Positions 16,210 through 24,998 of a stretch of 44,294 nt of DNA are shown one piece after another. Numbering within the stretch: position 1 is the first letter of the stretch; each line of letters starts with the position of its first letter. The stretch is taken from the NCBI GenBank assembly GCA_031258835.1, contig JAIRMH010000235.1, positions 1-44,294 on the forward strand, read 5' to 3'. Both the position numbers and the translations under genes were made by a program. Source of the DNA: Tannerella sp. (lineage in GTDB: Bacteria > Bacteroidota > Bacteroidia > Bacteroidales > Tannerellaceae). The notes under the pieces were generated by a model. That model made no database searches. It was not told the DNA's origin and saw nothing but the letters and a program-made list of their open reading frames with translations.

Positions 16210-16953
16210 TCAAGTCAGCATTATATGCGTTAATAAGACATCCGCCAATAATATCATGATGCTGCTCATCACTACCGAGTTCGTGCTCGCTTTACCAACC
16301 ATTAGAGAGCCGCCTTTTACCGTATATCCGAAAAAAGACGAAATAGATGATATAATGAACGCATAAACGATGGACTTTATAATCGAATACAAGATATAGA
16401 ACGAATTGAAATAGAACTGAAGTCCGAACTCAAAAGAGGACGGCGTCATACCTCCTCCCGTATAACTTGCCGCTATTCCGCCGGCGATTCCTGTCGTCAT
16501 GCTGAATATGACTAATACGGGGATAAACAGCATCAATCCTGCAATTTTAGGCATGATGAGGAAATTTGCGGAATTGACGCCCATCATTTCCATTGCATCA
16601 ATCTGTTCGGTGACGCGCATCGTGCCTATCTCGGACGCTATGTTGCTGCCTACTTTTCCCGCGAGGATGAGACACATAATAGAAGACGAGAACTCCAGCA
16701 GTATGATCTCGCGTGTCGTATAACCTATCGTGAACTTAGGAATCAGCGGCGAACTTATATTAAGCGATATTTGGATTGCGATTACTGTTCCTATAAATAT
16801 GGAGATGATAACGACAATCCAGATGGAATCTACGCCAAGTTTGTAAATCTCTTTTATTAACTGCTTGAAAAACATGTTCCACCGCGTAGGTATGGCAATA
16901 GCCCTCTTCATAAGAAGTACATATTCTCCTAATTGATGCAGTGCCTTTAGCAT
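16210..16953 (-). CDS. mlaE: ABC transporter permease, MlaE family
   Basis: 247 residues. Integral membrane permease of the phospholipid transporter that pairs with MlaF. The N terminus is an amphipathic region (WNMFFKQLIKEIYKLGVDS) followed by membrane segments IWIVVIISIFIGTVIAI, a central IALVF-type region with LAGKVGSNIASEIGTMRVTEQIDAM (the conserved MlaE motif here is split to AGKVGS and EIGTMRVTEQIDA), and C-terminal SSISSFFGYTVKGG. All are family hallmarks. It lies 20 bases after rseP and one base before mlaF. Confidence 0.93.
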   Translation of the reverse strand: MLKALHQLGEYVLLMKRAIAIPTRWNMFFKQLIKEIYKLGVDSIWIVVIISIFIGTVIAIQISLNISSPLIPKFTIGYTTREIILLEFSSSIMCLILAGKVGSNIASEIGTMRVTEQIDAMEMMGVNSANFLIMPKIAGLMLFIPVLVIFSMTTGIAGGIAASYTGGGMTPSSFEFGLQFYFNSFYILYSIIKSIVYAFIISSISSFFGYTVKGGSLMVGKASTNSVVMSSIMILLADVLLTHIMLT

Positions 16954-16973
16954 ACTTGTTCCTTTCTAATTAT

Positions 16974-18296
16974 TTAACGGAAGAAAAATTTCAGTACATC
17001 ATTTCCGTTTGCAAATATAAACAAAGAAAATAATATAATCATACCTGTGATTTGGGCGTATTCGAGGAATTTATCGCCCGGCTTACGTCTTGCGACCACT
17101 TCGTAAAGTAGAAACATCACATGTCCGCCGTCCAGGGCGGGGATAGGAAGTATGTTCATGAATGCCAGTATGATTGACAAAAGTGCCGTACGTTCCCAGA
17201 AGATGCGCCAGTTCCACGAGGCGGGGAAGAGACTTCCGATGGCGCCGAATCCGCCCACGTTTTTCGCACCTTCTTTTGTGAATACATATTTCATGTCGTT
17301 CACATATCCTTTGAGCGTGTTTATGCCTAATGTTATCCCTGCGGGGAAGGAATTGAAGAAATTGTATCTTACCGTCGCCACCTCATAGATTGAACCAGGG
17401 TCGTTGTAGATATTGACACCGAGGTGTCCGAGCGAGTCGACCGGCGCATCAATCGACAGAGGGCGTCCGTTACGCAGGATGTCTATCCTCACGTTTTTTT
17501 CACGGTTGGCATATAATTCATTTATGATATCCGATGCCGCAATAGCGCTTACTCCGTTGACGCCCGTTACACGGTCGTCTTTTTTCAATCCCGCTTCTAT
17601 CGCGGATTCCCTTTGCACTTCGGCGATAATCATTGGTATACGGTAATAGGCGAAGCCTTCTTTATCCCGGAGAATCCGTTGCATCATATCTTCGGGAATT
17701 TCGATGACGACATCCTGTCCATCCCGAAGAACGGTCACCGTACGTGCGTTTACTACATTACGCAAGCAGTTTTCGTTAAAACGCTCAAGCGTTGTCGTAT
17801 CGGCTTTTAACAGGATATCACCGTCCTGAAAGCCGATATTTTTGAACGTACTGCTATATTCCATACCGCATGTTACGTTCCTCAATGGGATGTATGTATC
17901 ACCCCAGCGCAACAATACCATCGAATAGATGAACAGTGCGAGCAGGAAGTTGAATATGACGCCGGCTGTCATGATGAGCAGTCGTTGTCCCGCAGATTTG
18001 GAACGAAATTCGTAGGGCTTGGGCGGTTGCGCCATTTGTTCCCGATCCATCGATTCGTCTATCATGCCGGAAATCTTACAGTAACCGCCAAGCGGCAACC
18101 AGCCTATGCCATATTCCGTATCGCTGTTTTTCGGTTTGAATCTGAACAGCGAAAACCATGGGTCGAAAAACAGGTAAAATTTTTCTACGCGCACCTTAAA
18201 CAGACGGGCGAAAATAAAATGCCCAAATTCATGAATGAGCACTAATATTGAGAGACTTAGAACAAGTTGTACGGCTTTTATCAAAAATGTTTCCAT
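16974..18296 (-). CDS. rseP: RIP metalloprotease RseP (site-2 protease)
   Basis: 440 residues. This inner-membrane zinc protease cuts transmembrane segments of anti-sigma factors and leftover signal peptides. The zinc motif HEFGH is at residues 22-26 and the third ligand lies in LPIPALDGGHVMFLLYE near the C terminus. Two PDZ regions occupy the periplasmic centre (FQDGDILLKADT and KKDDRVTGVNG). Four membrane segments are apparent. It lies four bases from dxr in a conserved dxr-rseP pair. Its presence is functionally relevant to the two FecR anti-sigma factors in this window, since RseP homologues process FecR-type proteins in other bacteria (inference here). Confidence 0.96.
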   Translation of the reverse strand: METFLIKAVQLVLSLSILVLIHEFGHFIFARLFKVRVEKFYLFFDPWFSLFRFKPKNSDTEYGIGWLPLGGYCKISGMIDESMDREQMAQPPKPYEFRSKSAGQRLLIMTAGVIFNFLLALFIYSMVLLRWGDTYIPLRNVTCGMEYSSTFKNIGFQDGDILLKADTTTLERFNENCLRNVVNARTVTVLRDGQDVVIEIPEDMMQRILRDKEGFAYYRIPMIIAEVQRESAIEAGLKKDDRVTGVNGVSAIAASDIINELYANREKNVRIDILRNGRPLSIDAPVDSLGHLGVNIYNDPGSIYEVATVRYNFFNSFPAGITLGINTLKGYVNDMKYVFTKEGAKNVGGFGAIGSLFPASWNWRIFWERTALLSIILAFMNILPIPALDGGHVMFLLYEVVARRKPGDKFLEYAQITGMIILFSLFIFANGNDVLKFFFR

Positions 18297-18300
18297 ATAA

Positions 18301-19470
18301 TTAATTTGTGAATTTATTTATTGTTATCAACTCTTCCGCGATGCGGCGGGCTTCTGTGTCGGTGCGGACATAGTCTTCATAAACGGGATTTGCGATGAAC
18401 GGCGCTTTTTCCATAGTTTGTTCGATGATATCGCTCATCCGCAGGAAACTCGTTTGTCCTCGGAGAAAAGCGGATACGACGATTTCGTTTGCCGCGTTCA
18501 GTATGCACGGCATGTTTCCGCCTTTGCGTATGGCCTCGAACGCGAACGCCAGGTTACGGAATTTTCCCATGTCGGGTCGTTCGAACGTAAGCGACTGACA
18601 GGTGAAGAAGTCAAGTCTTCCGGACGGACTTTTCAGTCGCTTGGGGTATGAAAAGGCATACGATATGGGCAGTTTCATGTCGGGTATGCCTAACTGCGCC
18701 ATGATTGCGCCATCTTCAAACTGAACCATGGAATGTATGATCGATTGCGGATGGACGACGATTTCGATCTGTTCCGGTTTGACGTCGAAAAGCCATTTGG
18801 CCTCTATCATTTCGAAGCCTTTGTTCATCAGTGATGCCGAATCGACCGTCACTTTGGCGCCCATGTTCCAGTTCGGATGCCGAAGTGCCTCTTCTTTTGT
18901 CGCTACGGCAAGCTCTTCTTTCGTCCGGCGGAAGAATGGGCCTCCCGAAGCCGTCAGCAGTATCTTTTCGATCGGATTGCGCCATTCGCCGTTAAGACAC
19001 TGGAAGATGGCCGAATGTTCGGAATCAACAGGTATAATTGGGGTCTGCCGTTCTTTTGCCAGATTGGTTATCAGTTCGCCGGCTACGACTAACGTCTCTT
19101 TATTGGCAAGTGCAATAGCTTTGTTCGCTTTGATGGCTTCAATAGTCGGGCGAAGGCCGGAATATCCGACCATTGCCGTCAATACCATGTCGATCGGTTT
19201 TGCTGTGACGACTTGCGCGATAGCATCGGCTCCCGCCCATACTTTTATCGGCAAATCTTCGAGCGCCTCTTTCACTTCGGGATAATTTTTCTCGTTAGCG
19301 ATGACTACCGTATCCGGCATGTATTTATGAGCCTGTTCTATCAACAGTTCGGCATTATTGTTGGCCGTTAACGCATATATTTCGAATAAATCCTTATGCG
19401 CGTCGACCACTTCTAACGCTTGTGCGCCGATAGAACCTGTAGAGCCTAATATCGCCAGTTGTCTTGCCAT
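18301..19470 (-). CDS. dxr: 1-deoxy-D-xylulose 5-phosphate reductoisomerase
   Basis: 389 residues, typical length. It converts DXP to 2-C-methyl-D-erythritol 4-phosphate, the committed step of non-mevalonate isoprenoid synthesis, and is the target of fosmidomycin. NADPH-binding GSTGSIG is at 8-14; ALANKETLVVAG, PVDSEHSAIFQCL, LTASGGPF and the MNKGFEMIEAKWLF active-site helix are all present. It supplies isoprenoid precursors for undecaprenyl phosphate, which suits its place among murA and envelope genes. The gap to the M23 peptidase gene is 34 bases. Confidence 0.97.
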   Translation of the reverse strand: MARQLAILGSTGSIGAQALEVVDAHKDLFEIYALTANNNAELLIEQAHKYMPDTVVIANEKNYPEVKEALEDLPIKVWAGADAIAQVVTAKPIDMVLTAMVGYSGLRPTIEAIKANKAIALANKETLVVAGELITNLAKERQTPIIPVDSEHSAIFQCLNGEWRNPIEKILLTASGGPFFRRTKEELAVATKEEALRHPNWNMGAKVTVDSASLMNKGFEMIEAKWLFDVKPEQIEIVVHPQSIIHSMVQFEDGAIMAQLGIPDMKLPISYAFSYPKRLKSPSGRLDFFTCQSLTFERPDMGKFRNLAFAFEAIRKGGNMPCILNAANEIVVSAFLRGQTSFLRMSDIIEQTMEKAPFIANPVYEDYVRTDTEARRIAEELITINKFTN

Positions 19471-19504
19471 TTTATCGTTTCAATAGTGATGATATTTCAT
19501 TCAT

Positions 19505-20368
19505 TCAAAAAGCGATATACTCCTCCGGATTGACGGGAACGCCATTGTGCCATAGTTCGAAATGCAAATGCGGCCCTGTCGATAACTCGCCCGTATTTCC
19601 TACGATACCGATTGCTTCGCCTGCAATTACGCGTTCTCCGACCTCTTTTAAGAGTATATCATTATGTTTATAGATGGATATAAAATCATTTTTATGCTGC
19701 AAAGAGATGACATTTCCGTATTTCAAGTCAAATCCTGCATAGATAACCGTTCCGTCAAGCGTTGCGATAACATTTTCCTTGGGAGCGGATGTCAGGTCTA
19801 TCCCAAGATGTCCTTTCTCTTCGTTGAAAGTCGAAGATACAATGCCGTTTAGCGGTCGGTAGAAAAAGATATCCGTACGCGGAGGGTTAGTATTCAATGC
19901 TGTGAGATTGTATTTTTCCTCCTCTTCGAATTTGCGTATGTATGCCGATTCTCTATCGCTGCGCGGGATATCGTAGTTGGAGGTCGCGTATGACATCGTA
20001 TCATTATACGGTATAGTGTCGATCGGTATATTCCCCGATAAAATGTTGGATATGTTCTTGATATAACCGGACTGGATCGTTATTTTTTCTTCTAGAGAAT
20101 CGGCCTTCAACGCGTTCATGAGAATTTCTTTACGTACCTCAACAGGCAGATATCCGGGCAGATAATTACGTATCGGCGTAAGTATTATAATTGCGGACGT
20201 AAGCGTTATCAAGATAAACGCAAAGATACAAATATAGATAAATACCGACAACTGGGATAAACGGAAAGACCAAACCTCATCTAACGTCGATTCGTTGATA
20301 AACATGAACTTATACTTAAATCGTATACGATTCCAAAATGATTTGTTTGAGTGTTTACGTTTCATCAT
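19505..20368 (-). CDS. M23-family metallopeptidase (LytM domain), membrane-anchored
   Basis: 287 residues. A basic N terminus and one membrane segment at about 39-62 (IYICIFAFILITLTSAI) place the bulk in the periplasm. The C-terminal LytM domain has the zinc motifs HLGIDLT (H...D) and GPHLHFELWH (HxH), plus YGNVISLQH, so it looks catalytically intact. Such enzymes cut peptide cross-links in peptidoglycan or activate amidases. The preceding ~100 residues include a helical, likely coiled, region. It is encoded between rimM and dxr, the usual place in Bacteroidales. Confidence 0.93.
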   Translation of the reverse strand: MMKRKHSNKSFWNRIRFKYKFMFINESTLDEVWSFRLSQLSVFIYICIFAFILITLTSAIIILTPIRNYLPGYLPVEVRKEILMNALKADSLEEKITIQSGYIKNISNILSGNIPIDTIPYNDTMSYATSNYDIPRSDRESAYIRKFEEEEKYNLTALNTNPPRTDIFFYRPLNGIVSSTFNEEKGHLGIDLTSAPKENVIATLDGTVIYAGFDLKYGNVISLQHKNDFISIYKHNDILLKEVGERVIAGEAIGIVGNTGELSTGPHLHFELWHNGVPVNPEEYIAF

Positions 20369-20380
20369 TCTTCCATTATA

Positions 20381-20896
20381 TCATAATTCCCAAAATCCTT
20401 CCGGCAATGAAACTTCCACCATTTTCCGTTCCCTGTCGACAATTGTCGCCAATGCTGCCGGAATAAGTATTTCCTTTTCGTTATAATTGACTTTCAGCAG
20501 GATATTGAGTGTATTATAGTCAACATCCGTTACCTGTCCGATTTTGCCGAACTTTTCATCCGACACCGTATATCCGGTAATAAAATCCCATCCGGGGGCA
20601 TCTTCGTCGCGCGGCGGTAACATATCCGCCGGGATATAAGCCTGTTTTCCGGTAAAAAGTTTCGCCTTGTCGCCGGAGTCGACGCCGGCAAATCCGACGA
20701 GTATCGTCGAATGGCTTTTTTGCCTTAACGAATCGATGAAAAAAGGTACCGGTATGCCGTCCATATCGCAAATGATAAAAGGGTCGTCGCAGGAAATAGC
20801 CGCCAAGTCATAACCGGTCGACAGCGATAATTCGCCTTTTATCCCATGCGGTTTGGCGAACAGCCCTATTTTAATCAATTCTTCTTTTTTTATCAT
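20381..20896 (-). CDS. rimM: Ribosome maturation factor RimM
   Basis: 171 residues. RimM binds S19 and helps mature the 30S head. The N-terminal domain begins IGLFAKPHGIKGELSLS (family G-x-x-x-x-x-HG-I-x-GE), and the PRC-barrel domain includes FGKIGQVTDVDYNTLNILL and the C-terminal ILIPAALATIVDRERKMVEV with LPEGFWEL, matching the family's conserved LP-EGL ending. Its ATG overlaps the murA stop by four bases, so translation is likely coupled. Confidence 0.95.
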   Translation of the reverse strand: MIKKEELIKIGLFAKPHGIKGELSLSTGYDLAAISCDDPFIICDMDGIPVPFFIDSLRQKSHSTILVGFAGVDSGDKAKLFTGKQAYIPADMLPPRDEDAPGWDFITGYTVSDEKFGKIGQVTDVDYNTLNILLKVNYNEKEILIPAALATIVDRERKMVEVSLPEGFWEL

Positions 20897-22206
20897 GATG
20901 CATCTTTTCTTAAAATGCGCGCTCCGAGTTTATTCAGGCGTTCGTCTATTTGTTGATATCCCCGGTCTATCTGTTCGATATTGTCGATACGGCTTGTCCC
21001 TTTGGCGCTCATAGCGGCAATAAGCAATGCTATTCCTGCGCGGATATCGGGAGATACCATGTTCGCGCATCTCAATTGTTGACGGTTGCCCAATCCGATG
21101 ACGGTTGCCCTGTGCGGGTCGCATAAGATGATCCGGGCGCCCATGTCTATCAGTTTATCCACGAAAAACAACCGGCTTTCGAACATTTTCTGATGTATCA
21201 GCACGCTGCCTTCGGCCTGTGTAGCAACGACAAGCATCACGCTCAGCAGGTCGGGCGTCAGTCCCGGCCACGGCGCATCGGCGATGGTCATGATAGAACC
21301 GTCCATAAATGTTTCTATATGATATTGACATTGCGCCGGTATATAAATATCGTCGCCTCTTTTTTCGATACTGATGCCGAGACGCCGAAACGATTCCGGA
21401 ATGATGCCGAGTTCGTTGCAGGCCGTATCCTTGATTGTGAGTTCGGAGCCTGTCATGGCGGCCATACCGATGAAACTGCCCACTTCTATCATGTCGGGGA
21501 GTATCTTATGTTCCGTACCGAGTAAGGTTGTTACTCCTTTGATTGTAAGCATGTTGGATCCGATGCCGGATATTTTTGCTCCCATGTTACAAAGCATTTT
21601 CGACAATTGTTGAATATACGGTTCGCAAGCGGCATTATAAATAGTTGTATCGCCTTCGGCAAGAACTGCCGCCATAATGATGTTGGCCGTCCCGGTGACG
21701 GAGGCTTCATCCAGCAGGATATAATTACCGTTCAGTTTTGACGCGGTTATTTCGCTCGTCTGCCGTTGAGTGTTAGTACTGATTGTCGCTCCCAGCGCCC
21801 GAAATCCGAGCAGGTGCGTATCGATCCTCCGGCGTCCGATTTTGTCGCCTCCGATTTGTGGAAGCACGGCTTTGCCGAAGCGTCCGAGCAACGGGCCAAG
21901 CATTAGCGCCGAGCCTCTCAGCGATGCCGCTATGCGTGCATATTCTTCCGAATAAATATAGTCGATGTCGACTTTATCCGCTTGAAACGAGTATTCGTTA
22001 TCCGACAGTCGCTTGATTTTAACGCCCAGTTTTTGAAGCAGCAGCATCATATTCCGGATGTCGAGTATATCCGGAATATTGTAAATCTTAACTTCCTTCG
22101 GCGTAAGTAAGGTTGCACAGATAACTTGTAGCGCTTCGTTTTTTGCGCCTTGCGGGGAAATCTCACCGCTTAATTTGCTATTACCTTCTATGGTGAACGA
22201 ACTCAT
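20893..22206 (-). CDS. murA: UDP-N-acetylglucosamine 1-carboxyvinyltransferase
   Basis: 437 residues. It transfers enolpyruvate from PEP to UDP-GlcNAc, the first committed step of peptidoglycan synthesis. Lys22-Asn23 of GAKNEAL contact substrate. In the active-site loop the sequence is LPQIGGDKIGRRRIDTH, with Asp121 (codon at 21844-21846) where E. coli has Cys115, the residue alkylated by fosfomycin. Asp at this site is known to keep activity and give fosfomycin resistance. It overlaps the DUF4290 gene by one base and rimM by four. Confidence 0.97.
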   Translation of the reverse strand: MSSFTIEGNSKLSGEISPQGAKNEALQVICATLLTPKEVKIYNIPDILDIRNMMLLLQKLGVKIKRLSDNEYSFQADKVDIDYIYSEEYARIAASLRGSALMLGPLLGRFGKAVLPQIGGDKIGRRRIDTHLLGFRALGATISTNTQRQTSEITASKLNGNYILLDEASVTGTANIIMAAVLAEGDTTIYNAACEPYIQQLSKMLCNMGAKISGIGSNMLTIKGVTTLLGTEHKILPDMIEVGSFIGMAAMTGSELTIKDTACNELGIIPESFRRLGISIEKRGDDIYIPAQCQYHIETFMDGSIMTIADAPWPGLTPDLLSVMLVVATQAEGSVLIHQKMFESRLFFVDKLIDMGARIILCDPHRATVIGLGNRQQLRCANMVSPDIRAGIALLIAAMSAKGTSRIDNIEQIDRGYQQIDERLNKLGARILRKDAS

Positions 22207-22832
22207 TATCCTTTGCGCGAATGGTTTTTCTTGTTCTTTTTATTATTATTGTTGTTGTTCATGTTCCGTTGAGGCGTGTCGATCAGTTCGGCAGCTTCGG
22301 CAAGCAGGAAGGTCTCCGCATTGCGTACGATTCGCCTTCCGGATAGCTCGGCTAAGTCTTTTAATATTTTCCGATTGTCGACAGAATCTTTGTTCCACAG
22401 AAGGAATGATTTCTTCATCTGATTGGCAATGAGGAGTATTAAAGTTTCTTTTCCTTCACAGTCTCTCATCTCGGCGGCTTTGTTGATCAGGCGTTCGAGC
22501 ATTTGTCCGTAGTGACGATAGGTAATTGCCGTATCGCTGTACTGAACACGTGGCGGACGCTGGTGCATGTTCTCTTTTCTTATCACTTCATACGGATAGT
22601 CGACATCAAGTTTGAAGTCTGCCATTATTGCCAGATGATCCCAGAGGATATGCTTGAAATCATTGACGTCGCGCAGGTGAGGGAACAAATTACCCATAAT
22701 ACTTATGATCGCGTTTGCGCAACGGTTACGTTCTTCACGGTTTTCTACTGTCAGGCAATAGTCGACCATATTCTGAATGTTACGGCCATATTCGGGAAGG
22801 GTCAGCCGTTTGGAAATTGTATTGTATCTCAT
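22206..22832 (-). CDS. DUF4290 family protein
   Basis: 208 residues. This is the Bacteroidota family DUF4290, function unknown. MRYNTISKRLTLPEYGRNIQ and GNLFPHLRDVNDFKHILWDH are recognisable family blocks. It appears soluble and helical, with no signal peptide. The C-terminal ~20 residues are an Asn run followed by a Lys/Asn/Arg-rich tail (NNNNNKKNKKNHSRKG), low-complexity and probably disordered. It heads the operon and overlaps murA by one base (TAATG), suggesting a role linked to cell-wall synthesis (inference from context only). Confidence 0.88.
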   Translation of the reverse strand: MRYNTISKRLTLPEYGRNIQNMVDYCLTVENREERNRCANAIISIMGNLFPHLRDVNDFKHILWDHLAIMADFKLDVDYPYEVIRKENMHQRPPRVQYSDTAITYRHYGQMLERLINKAAEMRDCEGKETLILLIANQMKKSFLLWNKDSVDNRKILKDLAELSGRRIVRNAETFLLAEAAELIDTPQRNMNNNNNNKKNKKNHSRKG

Positions 22833-22867
22833 AACTTATATTATATATCATCAATATTTTTACGGCG

Positions 22868-22904
22868 CAAAAATAGGTAATTATATTGACTTTTACTATT
22901 TTTG
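22868..22904. promoter_or_regulatory. Divergent promoter region between the DUF4290-murA operon and the thiC-like gene
   Basis: Two -7 boxes face outward: CAAAAATA (22868-22875, read TATTTTTG on minus) and TATTTTTG (22897-22904, plus). With one extra flanking base each they form a perfect 9-bp inverted repeat separated by 19 bp. The implied thiC leader is only about 25 nt, so there is no room for a TPP riboswitch. Neither -33 box is clear. Confidence 0.6.
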
Positions 22905-22936
22905 CCGAAGTAAAAAAATAAAAAACAGAAAGGGTA

Positions 22937-24421
22937 ATGAAGAAAATATATGTTGTAGGCGAGATAAACAACGTACGGGTTGGAATGGGTCAGATAAGTC
23001 TTTCCGATACCGTTACGGAGACGGATAACGGTAAAATTGTAAAAAAGAATAGCCCCGTTGTCGTTTATGATACATCAGGGCCTTACGGAGACAGCGCATA
23101 TAAAGCCGATTTTTTGGAAGGACTGCCTCGTATACGTAAGTCATGGTATGTACGTCGCAGGGACATCGTGCTCAAGTCAAGCAATAAAGATAGCGTAAAA
23201 AAATCATCTTTTTGCGCCAAAGACGGGAAGTGTGTTACACAAATGTATTATGCGAAGAAACGTATGATAACGCCGGAGATGGAATATGTCGCAGTACGTG
23301 AAAACCAGCAGATCGAGGCGCTCGGGTTAAAGTCGTATATCACCCCGGATTTTGTCCGTAAAGAGATTGCCGCCGGACGTGCCGTGATACCCGCCAATAT
23401 TAATCATATGGAGCTTGAACCGATGATTATAGGAAATCGTTTTCTTGTAAAGATAAACGGCAATATAAATTTGGGTAAGAATTTCACAGGAAACGACATA
23501 GAAAAGATACGTCTTAACTGTTGTTTCGGTGTCGATACGCTCATGGATATATCCCGGGCGGAGGCTTCCTCCCGGTCGCGTAAGTATCTGGTTCGCAATT
23601 CTCCGATACCTGTCGGCGCTCCCCCATTGTATCAAGCATTGGCGAAAGCTAAAGGGAATGTTAAGGATTTGTCGTGGGATCTTTATCGTTGCGCCCTGAT
23701 TGAACAATTAGAGCAGGGCGTTGATTTTATTTCCATACATGCCGCCATGAAACGGAAACATCTTAAGATGATTTCGCACAGGCTCACGGGTATTGTTTCT
23801 TGCGCAGGGGAGATTCTTGCCGAGTGGATGGACGTTCATAAAGAAGAGAATTTCCTTAATACGCACTTCCGGGAGATATGCGAGATTGCATGTGCATACG
23901 ATGCCGTCATATCGCTGGGGAGCGGGTTGCGCCCCGGTTCTATCTATGATGCGAACGACCGCGCTCAACTCAATGAGCTTACCGAAATGCGGGCGCTTGT
24001 CGAAATTGCATGGGAATATTACGTTCAGGTGATGGCTGAAGGTCCGGGACATATCCCGATGAATAAAATAGAATATTATATGAAGGAATATCAATATATT
24101 TGTAAAGGCGTCCCGTTTTTTTCGCCGGGCATGGTCACGTCGGATCTCGCCGTCGGGCACGAACATATCGCTGCGGCTATCGGGGGCGCACAAATGGCAT
24201 GGTACGGCGCTTCGCTCATCGGCGGACTTAAAAGCCAGGTTGACATAACGGATGTAGAGCGCATGAAGACCGATTTGCTCAGTTATAAGATTGCCGCACA
24301 TTCGGCTGATCTGGCCAAGGGTCATCCCGGCGCCCAGGTGCGCGATAATGCTTTTAGCAAAGCGAAACGGGAAAATCGAAAAAAAGACTGGATAAAACTG
24401 TCGCTCGGTAACGTCCGGTAG
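22937..24421 (+). CDS. ThiC-like protein lacking the C-terminal Fe-S cluster motif
   Basis: 494 residues, against about 560-640 for phosphomethylpyrimidine synthase. ThiC converts AIR to HMP-P in thiamine synthesis by radical SAM chemistry. Family blocks are unmistakable: VTQMYYAKKRMITPEMEYVA, VIPANINHMELEPMIIG, EQLEQGVDFISIHA, RPGSIYDAND, EGPGHIPMN (His372), GHEHIA (His410) and ADLAKGHPGAQVRDNA. The ORF then ends at GNVR, about 60 residues before the CxxCxxxxC [4Fe-4S] motif should appear. LGDGLRPG is LGSGLRPG (Ser329), and the YVTPKEHLGLP loop is missing. The reading frame is otherwise clean and has a good Shine-Dalgarno-like AGAAAGGG. It is either a decayed gene or a repurposed paralogue; no other thiamine gene is present. 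It is on the strand opposite both neighbours. Confidence 0.85.
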   Translation: MKKIYVVGEINNVRVGMGQISLSDTVTETDNGKIVKKNSPVVVYDTSGPYGDSAYKADFLEGLPRIRKSWYVRRRDIVLKSSNKDSVKKSSFCAKDGKCVTQMYYAKKRMITPEMEYVAVRENQQIEALGLKSYITPDFVRKEIAAGRAVIPANINHMELEPMIIGNRFLVKINGNINLGKNFTGNDIEKIRLNCCFGVDTLMDISRAEASSRSRKYLVRNSPIPVGAPPLYQALAKAKGNVKDLSWDLYRCALIEQLEQGVDFISIHAAMKRKHLKMISHRLTGIVSCAGEILAEWMDVHKEENFLNTHFREICEIACAYDAVISLGSGLRPGSIYDANDRAQLNELTEMRALVEIAWEYYVQVMAEGPGHIPMNKIEYYMKEYQYICKGVPFFSPGMVTSDLAVGHEHIAAAIGGAQMAWYGASLIGGLKSQVDITDVERMKTDLLSYKIAAHSADLAKGHPGAQVRDNAFSKAKRENRKKDWIKLSLGNVR

Positions 24422-24494
24422 TGGCGTCAAATAGTTGAAAAGTATAACGGCGAGCATACCCGGTGTCAGTGGCCGGACGGTAGAGGCGCTGTTT

Positions 24495-24965
24495 TTATTT
24501 TAAATCTTTAAGTAAGAACTCTTCGATGATTTCCACAAACGAATCGCGCGGTATTGCTCCCATAGTCGATTGGGGCTTGTCTTTTGCAGGTACAAAAAGG
24601 AACATCGGGATGCTGCTTACACCGAAAAGTCGGGCTAACTCCCGTTCCCTGTCCACGTTGATTTGGTATACGATGATCTTTCCTTTATATTCGGCAGCGA
24701 GTTCTTTTAATATCGGCGCCACTCTTTTACACGGGCCGCACCAATCGGCATAAAAGTCGATTATACAGGGAAGTTCTCCTTCATAAACCCATTCTTCCGG
24801 ATTTTTTTCGTAATTATATACTTTCTTTAGAAAGTCAGCCTTGTTTAAGACGACAACGCCACCTGAATCGTCTATTGACGTTTTCGGATTTTCCGGATGC
24901 GACGCGATGCTTCCGCTCGCAAGCAGCATGGCTGTAAATATCCATATGCAGTTAAAAATCTTCAT
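24495..24965 (-). CDS. Exported thioredoxin-family protein
   Basis: 156 residues. A cleavable signal peptide is likely (MKIFNCIWIFTAMLLASGSI ahead of ASHPE). The thioredoxin fold follows, with the redox motif WCGPC at 75-79 in FYADWCGPCKRV, and the cis-Pro loop GVSSIPMFLF. It probably catalyses disulphide exchange in the periplasm; the CGPC motif suggests a reductant-type thioredoxin rather than a DsbA-like oxidase. It is transcribed alone toward the thiC-like gene, with a promoter-like element at 24999-25029. Confidence 0.92.
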   Translation of the reverse strand: MKIFNCIWIFTAMLLASGSIASHPENPKTSIDDSGGVVVLNKADFLKKVYNYEKNPEEWVYEGELPCIIDFYADWCGPCKRVAPILKELAAEYKGKIIVYQINVDRERELARLFGVSSIPMFLFVPAKDKPQSTMGAIPRDSFVEIIEEFLLKDLK

Positions 24966-24998
24966 TGATAAATGATTAGAAATGAATAATTAAATATG

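Noticed and set aside
22833-22936. A TPP riboswitch before the thiC-like gene
   Set aside because: The gap is 104 bases, the -7 box leaves a ~25-nt leader, and neither the CTGAGA nor the GGATAATGC-type core of the THI element is present.
23708-24457. A 249-codon minus-strand frame opposite the thiC-like gene
   Set aside because: No recognisable motif, promoter or ribosome-binding site, and the plus-strand ThiC homology is unambiguous.
24400-24494. A frameshift hiding the missing ThiC C terminus downstream
   Set aside because: I read the three plus-strand frames after the stop; none encodes a CxxCxxxxC motif or the AYHDETLP block before the thioredoxin gene.
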